Origin: Cyclobacteriaceae bacterium
Lineage (GTDB): Bacteria > Bacteroidota > Bacteroidia > Cytophagales > Cyclobacteriaceae
Direction of reading: 5' to 3'
DNA: 64,000 nt
Assembly: GCA_012033595.1 (NCBI GenBank)
Contig: JAAUQL010000004.1
Location: 1-64,000, forward strand
A model generated the notes under the pieces. It did not search any database. It had not been told where the DNA came from and saw only the letters and a list, made by a program, of their open reading frames with translations. Shown piece by piece: positions 57,890 to 64,000 of the stretch. The number at the start of each line of letters is the position of its first letter. Positions within the stretch are counted from its first letter, which is position 1. The position numbers were made by a program, and so were the translations under genes.

Positions 57890-59607
57890 ATGAAAACCAC
57901 AATCAAAATCTTACTATTAGCAGTGGTAGTTTTTGTAGGCAGTTGCAATCAAACTGCCAGGCAGCATACCTCAGGCCATATTGCAGGTGCCATTTACTAC
58001 AATGGCGATATTATTACAATGGAAGGAGACCAGGCTAAATATGCTGAAGCGCTTGCCATAAGAGAGGGGAATATTCTGTATGTGGGTACTAAAGAGGAAG
58101 CTTTTAAATTTCAGGGTGATGAAACCATCATGAAGGACTTGGAAGGCAAAACACTCGTACCCGGTTTTATTGACGGTCACGCGCACTTTTCCTTATTTGG
58201 CACACAGGCAATTACCGCTAATTTACTAGCCCCTCCTGATGGCAACGTAAATACCATAGATGAACTGTTGAACGAACTGGCGACCTGGCATACTAAAAAT
58301 GGTACCGATAAAACAAATGGCTGGATAGTCGGAATGGGGTTCGACGATGCCAATTTGAAAGAAAAACGATTCCCCACAAAGGATGATTTGGATAAAGTGT
58401 CGAAAGACATCCCCGTCATGATCACGCACATTTCAGCACATTTTGCCGCAGTAAATTCAAAAGGTCTGGAAGTGTTGGGGATCACGGCAGACACACCAGA
58501 GCCTCCCGGCGGAGTGATCAGACGAGTAAAAGGAGGTAAAGAACCGAATGGGGTTTTAGAAGAATTGGCAGCGATTCCGTACATGTCATCAGTTATTACC
58601 CCTCAGACTGCGGAATTAGCAGATTTGTAATTCGACGAAGGTCAAAAAATGGCCGCAAGCTATGGTTATACCACGTGCAATGAAGGCCGAACCATGGCCT
58701 CCCATGAACAAATGGCGGATTATGCAAATCGTGGTAAAATGTATATTGATGTAAATTCGTGGATCGACTATGCATTCATGAAATATATGCACAGCCAGTG
58801 GAACAGTAATACGTATAAAAACCATTACCGTATAGGTGGTTTAAAACTTACGCTTGATGGATCGCCGCAAGGAAGAACAGCCTGGAGAACGATACCCTAT
58901 CTGATACCTCCAGATGGCCAAATAGCCGGGTATAAAGGATATCCTGCCATACCCAATGATGCGGATGTAGAAAGTATTGCAGACAGTGCGTTTGCCAACA
59001 ATTGGCAAATTAAGGCGCACTGCAATGCAGATGCATCTGCCGATCAATTTTTCAGAGCCATCCAAAAAGCCTCAGCAAAATATGGAAATAAAGACCGAAG
59101 AAACATTTTGATACATGGACAACTGATTCGAATGGATCAATTGGATAGTCTGAAGAAGTATGATGTAATAGGTTCCTTTTTCCAATGCACACATTTTACT
59201 GGGGAGATTGGTATGTGGAAATTATTGGAACTGAAAAAGCCCAACAAATCAGTCCCGTTAAATCCGCTTTGGAAAAAGGAGTAAGAATCACCACCCATAC
59301 TGATGCCCCGGTAGCTTTGCCAAATTTGATGATGATCGTACATACGGCAGTGAACCGAACCAGTCGCAGCGGAAGTGTGATAGGAGCCGAAGAGCGATTA
59401 ACCCCTTACGAAGCGCTTCAGTCTATTACCAGTTGGGCTGCCTATCAATTTTTTGAAGAAAATAAGAAAGGAACGCTGACAGAAGGTAAACTGGCAGATA
59501 TGGTAGTACTAGATCACAACCCATTAAAAGTAGAGGTAACTGCCATTAAAGATATTAGAGTGCTTGAGACCATTAAAGAAGGGAAATCAGTATATAAAAT
59601 GCACTGA
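57890..59607 (+). CDS. YtcJ-like amidohydrolase lipoprotein, interrupted by stop and frameshift
   Basis: Metal-dependent amidohydrolase (TIM barrel) with lipobox VVFVGSC. Family blocks are ALAIREGNILYVGTKEEAF, LVPGFIDGHAHFSLFGTQA (metal HxH) and, near the end, HTDAPVALPNLMMIVHTAVN, AAYQFFEENKKGTLTEGKLA, DMVVLDHNP. Three pieces result: 57890-58630, 58649-59284 and 59185-59607. The first break is an in-frame TAA at 58628-58630 (ELADL*FDEG) with the same frame continuing. The second is a missing C in TTTTTCCAATG near 59182 (SFFPMHTFYWGDW). The nonsense codon makes true inactivation possible. Substrate unknown. Confidence 0.75.
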
Positions 59608-59744
59608 GGAAGGCCGATAGGAATTTTTATGCGTTGAGCTGACTCTTTTATTTCTACCCTGATCAGCAGATTTTGTCCGATTTTGGTATTTGCGATTTAT
59701 ATTATAATTATCTACTATTGCGATTTTAGCTAATTGAAGAAAGT

Positions 59745-60326
59745 TTGGATCAGGAGGAGTTAATCAGACTTGTAATAAGGATATCTAAAGATGATCGGAG
59801 GGCTTTCAATACCTTTTTTCATGCGCTTTACCCTCGTTTTTATCAACTCGCGTTTTCGATAACCAAATCTGATGCTACAGCTGAGGAAGTTTTGGCCGAG
59901 GTTTTTGTGAAGATTTGGAACAATCGCCGGAAGCTCCCTGAAATCGAGCGTCTCCATGCCTACTTATTCACTTCTGTAAGAAACCAATGCAGGACTTATT
60001 TTAGTTCAAAAGTAGATCACGATTCCCTGAATGAGACACATGCAAGCAAATATATGCATCAGTCCCATCCGGAGTCATTGTTGCTCGACAAAGAACTTGT
60101 AGAAATGCTCGATAGAGCAATTGCCCAACTTCCCGAACGTTGCAAAATGGTTTTTAACCTGGTGAAAATTGATCAGCTTTCTTATCAAGAAGTAGCAGAT
60201 GTTTTGGGAATTTCTCATAAGACCGTTCAGGGCCAAATGGTTATAGCTCTAAAAAAGATCAAAACCTCCCTTTCCAATTATTTTTCTGAAAAACATAGCG
60301 TTCGGCTGCGTGTCTTGAGGAGATAA
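59745..60326 (+). CDS. ECF RNA polymerase sigma factor (second unit)
   Basis: A 193-aa ECF sigma: region 2 FNTFFHALYPRFYQLAFSIT, SDATAEEVLAEVFVKIWNN and region 4 AQLPERCKMVFNLVKIDQLS, YQEVADVLGISHKTVQGQMV. It starts with TTG at 59745 (LDQEELIRLVIRIS). fecR follows 270 bp downstream and a SusC gene 1.4 kb downstream, repeating the layout of the first unit. The AT-rich 270-bp gap after it shows no gene. Confidence 0.87.
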   Translation: MDQEELIRLVIRISKDDRRAFNTFFHALYPRFYQLAFSITKSDATAEEVLAEVFVKIWNNRRKLPEIERLHAYLFTSVRNQCRTYFSSKVDHDSLNETHASKYMHQSHPESLLLDKELVEMLDRAIAQLPERCKMVFNLVKIDQLSYQEVADVLGISHKTVQGQMVIALKKIKTSLSNYFSEKHSVRLRVLRR

Positions 60327-60596
60327 GACAATTTCAGAATGCACCATGATATTTTTTTATTGGTATAGTACCCTGAATTTTTTGCTGGCATCAGCAAACT
60401 TTGAAATTCTTTTTTTGGATGGTTAACATACGGAAATTCAATTGTTTAGTTTCTGGTTTTTTGCTGATGATAAGGTAAAGGGCAGCTTGTTATTAGACCT
60501 TACTTCGCAAATCCTGCAATTTTTTTTTATATAAATACAGATTCATTTAGGGTAAAGCATCCGCTTTCCGGTTATAGTACTAAATCAGCATAATTT

Positions 60597-61643
60597 ATGA
60601 AGGAAGAGTATTTTTTAGATCTCATTGCAAGGCAACTTTCGGGCGAAGCGCTGAGCGAAAAAGAAATGACGGATCTTCGACAAGTGCTGTCATCGGACAA
60701 CGAATTAAAAAACCTGTATGAAACAGTAAAAAATCGTTGGAAATTTATCGACCATGGATTGAAGGTGGATGACACAGAGGCCGCTTTCCGAGAGGTGGAA
60801 AGCAGATTGTTCGATGATTCCATCCAAAAGCGCAATGAGTCAGCTTCACGAAATATATTCCAGCGCCACAATGATTCACCAAGGCGTCTTTCATGGCAGA
60901 AAATTGCAGCAATAGTCGTTTTTTTCATATCAGCTGTTTTTGTAGTGTCATTGGTAGTAAATCAGAAATCTTTTGAAAAACCCGCCGCCATTACCCACAT
61001 TATCAAGAGCAATCCTAAAGGGCAGAAATCAACCATTACCCTTCCTGATGGAAGTAAAGTAAAGCTTAATTCGGAGAGTATATTGGAATATGATTCGGAT
61101 TTTGAAAATCAAAGGGATGTACACCTTATCGGACAGGCTTTTTTCGAGATACAACGCGATACGACCAAACCATTTACAGTGCATATTGGTGAATTGGGCG
61201 TCAGGGTACTGGGTACTTCCTTTGATGTAAAAGCCTATCCCTTCGACGAAAGTGTTAGTGTTTCTGTGTTAACAGGAAAAGTAGCAGTTAAAAAGCAAAA
61301 CAATTACAAATCAGAAACATTGGGTCAGCTATTGCCTACCCAGCAAATGGAAATCAATCATTCTTCTGGTCATACCAACATCCGGACATTTGACCCCGAC
61401 AAAATCTTGGCATGGAAAGATGGAATCCTGTTTTTTCAAAGTGAAAAGCTGGTTAATACCTTCAAAGAGCTAGAGCGGTGGTATGGCGTGAAAATAAACA
61501 TACAAGGCAATCCAAACCTTGGGCTTTTGTATTCCGGGAAATTTGAATCTGAGTCGCTAGAAAATGTATTGGAAAGCATGCGCTTCAGCTATTCTTTTGA
61601 TTATACTATTGACTCAACAGATGTGTATATAATTTTCAACTAA
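60597..61643 (+). CDS. FecR-family anti-sigma factor (second unit)
   Basis: A 348-aa protein with a cytosolic N-terminus (EEYFLDLIARQLSGEALSEK, the sigma-binding segment), one membrane helix (IAAIVVFFISAVFVVSLVV, ~102-120) and a periplasmic FecR domain (STITLPDGSKVKLNSESILE, GQAFFEIQRDTTKPF, LGTSFDVKAYPF) plus a DUF4974-like end (SGKFESESLENVLESMRFSY). Partner of the 59745-60326 sigma factor and the following STN-bearing SusC. Confidence 0.9.
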   Translation: MKEEYFLDLIARQLSGEALSEKEMTDLRQVLSSDNELKNLYETVKNRWKFIDHGLKVDDTEAAFREVESRLFDDSIQKRNESASRNIFQRHNDSPRRLSWQKIAAIVVFFISAVFVVSLVVNQKSFEKPAAITHIIKSNPKGQKSTITLPDGSKVKLNSESILEYDSDFENQRDVHLIGQAFFEIQRDTTKPFTVHIGELGVRVLGTSFDVKAYPFDESVSVSVLTGKVAVKKQNNYKSETLGQLLPTQQMEINHSSGHTNIRTFDPDKILAWKDGILFFQSEKLVNTFKELERWYGVKINIQGNPNLGLLYSGKFESESLENVLESMRFSYSFDYTIDSTDVYIIFN

Positions 61644-61673
61644 AAAAAGACAGGCCTATGACAGACTAAAAAA

Positions 61674-61722
61674 ACCGGCAGTGTCAGCTGCCGGTAGTGA
61701 AGTACGGAATTGACGTTCCGTA
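61674..61722 (+). terminator. Double hairpin between second fecR and susC
   Basis: Stem ACCGGCAG (61674-61681) / CTGCCGGT (61688-61695), then stem TACGGAA (61703-61709) / TTCCGTA (61716-61722), each with a 6-nt loop. No long T-run follows. It lies 31 bp after the fecR stop and 37 bp before susC; terminator, attenuator or mRNA stability element. Confidence 0.6.
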
Positions 61723-61758
61723 TTTGAAATTGATTTGATCATTAAATCCCTTAAAATT

Positions 61759-64000
61759 ATGAAAAACAAATTACTTAGGCAATTCATTATGATGTCCAAA
61801 TTGCTCGTTTATGGTGTTTCGTTGCAGTGCGTTTTCCTAAGCCTGCTTTTCGCCTCCGACACTGAGGCACAACGTATCAAGACTGTGTATGAAGTCAATA
61901 TCGATATTTCTTTCGATAAAGCTCCATTGATCGAGGTACTTAAAACGGTGGAGAATGCTACACCTTTTCGCTTTTCCTTTATCGATAGCGACATAAGTAA
62001 AAACGCAATGATGGAGCTTTCCATCAAGCAGCAAAATGTCGGTGAACTGCTCATGCAAATCTCCAGACAGACCGGGCTTACCTTTCGCCAGGTCAACAAT
62101 AATATCAACGTAAAGAAGTCAGCTTCAAAAAGGAGTCAACAAACAAGATCGAGGTGGTGATAGATGGTATCAAGGTGAGCGGTCGTGTCTTATCTTCCGA
62201 TGACCAGGAAGGTTTGCCGGGAGTGAACGTGCTCGTGAAAGGCACTTTACTGGGCACAGTCACTGATGTCAACGGCAATTATTCAATCGACGTGCCCGGT
62301 TCGGAAAGCATATTGGTATTCAGCTCAGTAGGCTACATCAAAGAGGAAGTGACTGTAGGCAACAGCACCGTGGTGGACATCACGCTCATGCCCGACATTA
62401 CTGCCTTGGAAGAAATTGTAGTGATCGGCTATGGGGAAGTGCGAAAGAGTGATCTGACTGGTTCTGTTGCTTCTGTTGACATCGAGGATATGAACAAAAT
62501 GACAAAGACTTCACTCGATCAATCTCTTCAAGGTATGGCAGCCGGGGTACTTGTCACACAGAATTCAGCCCAGCCTGGTGGTGGCACCAGTATCAGGATC
62601 AGAGGTACTACCTCATTGACCGGAGGAAACGAACCGCTATACGTTATTGACGGTATTCCGATAGAGGTTGCTTCCAATGGTAGCGGTGCCAACTTCGGTC
62701 CTGCACTTAACCCGATGTCTCTTTTGAATCCGGACGATATCCAGAACATTGAGATATTAAAGGACGCATCTTCTACAGCCATTTATGGAGCGCGCGGTTC
62801 CAATGGGGTGGTTTTGATCACTACAAAACAAGGTACAACCAACGACACCAAGGTGACTTTTTCGGCATCTTATGGGATTCAGGACGTTGCCACCAATCTG
62901 GAAGTGCTCAATGCTCCTCAGTTTATGGAGGTAGTAAACCAGGCATTGCTTAACGATAATAACGGGGATGAAAGTATCGCCTCCAGCCAAGAACTCTGGT
63001 ATACACAAGATGAAAAAGACAGTATTGGGCAAGGTGTAGATTGGCTCGACCAAGTGCTGACAACTGGCAATGTGCAAAACTACCAGGTCAGTGTGACAGG
63101 AGGTAAAGATAAGTTAAGATATTATCTGTCCATCGGTCACAACATCAATAATGGCATCGTTAAAAACTCCAACTTTCAGCGGACTTCCATCAGGTTAAAC
63201 CTCAATAGCCAGGCTACTAAGCGCTTAGGCATTGGTGGCAATCTCACTGTAAGCGATGTTGGTTCCAGCTTTATTCGTACAGAGGGCGATAGACAAAATG
63301 CAGGCGTTTCGAGCGTTATGTATTCTGCGCTGAGATATAGACCAACTAAACCCATTTTCCTTAGTGAGGAGGACGATGAGTTTGCTGTAGATCAGGAAGT
63401 ATCAAACCCCCTGGCATTAGTAGAAAAAGTCACCAATACAACAAATCGGCTGGCAGTGATCGGCAATCTATATGGTGAATATCAGATTTTGGAAGGCTTA
63501 AAATTTAAGACAACAGGCGCTTTCAACTACAACTCTAGTCGGGACAATTTTTATGCACCACAGGAAGGAACTTACTTAGGTGCAATTAACGGAGGCATAG
63601 GCAGGGTTGGATTTTTTAATAGAAGCAACCTTACCAACACAAATGCATTGAACTACAACAAGACCATTGGCAATCATCGTATTAACGCCGTTGGTGTTTT
63701 CGAAATAATTTATGATGAGTTGTACCGCGTTTTGGACGAAGGAGCAGGTTTTGTTAATGACAACTTGCGTGAGCATGATCTTTCCTCAGCATCCAACGCC
63801 AGCAAACCCAGAAACTATACTGAGGAATGGGGCTTAGTATCATACCTGGCACGGATAAATTATTCATATGCAGACAAGTATTTGTTTTCGGCTTCCGGCA
63901 GGTACGATGGCTCCTCCCGTTTTGGAGAAAACAACAAATACGCCTTTTTCCCATCAGCTTCTGCGGGCTGGGTTGTTTCAAATGAAGCGTTTATGGAAAA
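61759..64000 (+). CDS. SusC-type TonB-dependent transporter with STN domain (second unit), partial and frameshifted
   Basis: The start at 61759 (MKNKLLRQFIMMSKLLVYG) mirrors the first SusC. The STN domain is VYEVNIDISFDKAPLIEVLK, FRFSFIDSDISKNAMMELSI. The frame fails at about 62116 (NVKK|VSFKKESTNK; one A missing) and resumes as VIDGIKVSGRVLSSDDQEGL, the CarboxypepD_reg-like domain, then ITALEEIVVIGYGEVRKSDL (TonB box/plug), GMAAGVLVTQNSAQPGGG and PLYVIDGIPIE. The barrel runs off the window end, so the C-terminus and any SusD lie beyond 64000. Regulated by the upstream sigma/FecR pair via the STN domain (established for this architecture). Confidence 0.9.

Noticed and set aside
7250-64000. 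CRISPR array among the short repeats
   Set aside because: The repeats at 21.4 kb and 56-57 kb have irregular spacing, no unique equal-length spacers and no cas genes.

Overview
The window looks like a chromosomal segment of a Bacteroidetes bacterium, most likely Cytophagales-like. The evidence is two ECF sigma / FecR / SusC(-SusD) units, lipoprotein glycoside hydrolases, a fused alpha/beta E1 dehydrogenase, ClpS and HslV of Bacteroidetes type, and promoters that resemble the family consensus (-7 box TAnnTTTG). No complete tRNA, no rRNA and no CRISPR array was seen.

Region 1 (1-7066) is the right end of an integrated mobile element. All genes lie on the minus strand: tyrosine integrase, a Cys-containing unknown, an excisionase-like HTH protein, an SF3-type helicase, a VirE-N/PriCT primase-like protein and four small unknowns. 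It ends in the 3' half of a tRNA-Arg(UCU), whose native terminator is still downstream. The element carries three copies of a two-part DNA module (paired TTATGTTA boxes with a 12-bp period plus AAAAACTAAC-N4-AAGCAGT), one upstream of each of three transcription starts. It also carries an iteron-like AAAGTGTAC cluster between the primase and helicase genes.

Region 2 (7075-14351) is AT-rich accessory DNA. It holds arsR with duplicated operators, a lipoprotein arsenate-reductase-like phosphatase next to a DsbD-like membrane reductase, a decayed second copy of the phosphatase, a nitroreductase, a beta-lactamase-fold serine hydrolase, a membrane LuxR regulator, and a decayed ParD antitoxin. Region 3 (14352-21680) has two VOC proteins, sbcC-sbcD and an interspersed 71-bp repeat.

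Region 4 (21681-39431) is a polysaccharide/glycan locus: ECF sigma, FecR, SusC, SusD; then an SGNH/TPR protein, SxtJ-like and DUF5989 membrane proteins and a carbamoyltransferase; then GH28, GH92, an SGNH esterase-like protein and a sodium/solute symporter. Region 5 (39464-52721) is housekeeping: clpS, aspartate aminotransferase, a PfkB/RfaE1-type kinase, trkH, lgt, ald, E1, a class III aminotransferase, E2 and hslV. Region 6 (52949-64000) has a GH78 rhamnosidase, a RAYT transposase centred in a REP-like palindrome array, a broken amidohydrolase, and a second sigma/FecR/SusC unit cut by the window end.

At least a dozen conserved genes are split by single-base losses, nearly all in short homopolymers (arsR, sbcC, sbcD, susD, SGNH, trkH, E1, aminotransferase, E2, GH78, amidohydrolase, second susC). 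That pattern points to assembly or base-calling error rather than gene decay. These genes are annotated here as single CDSs with the break noted.
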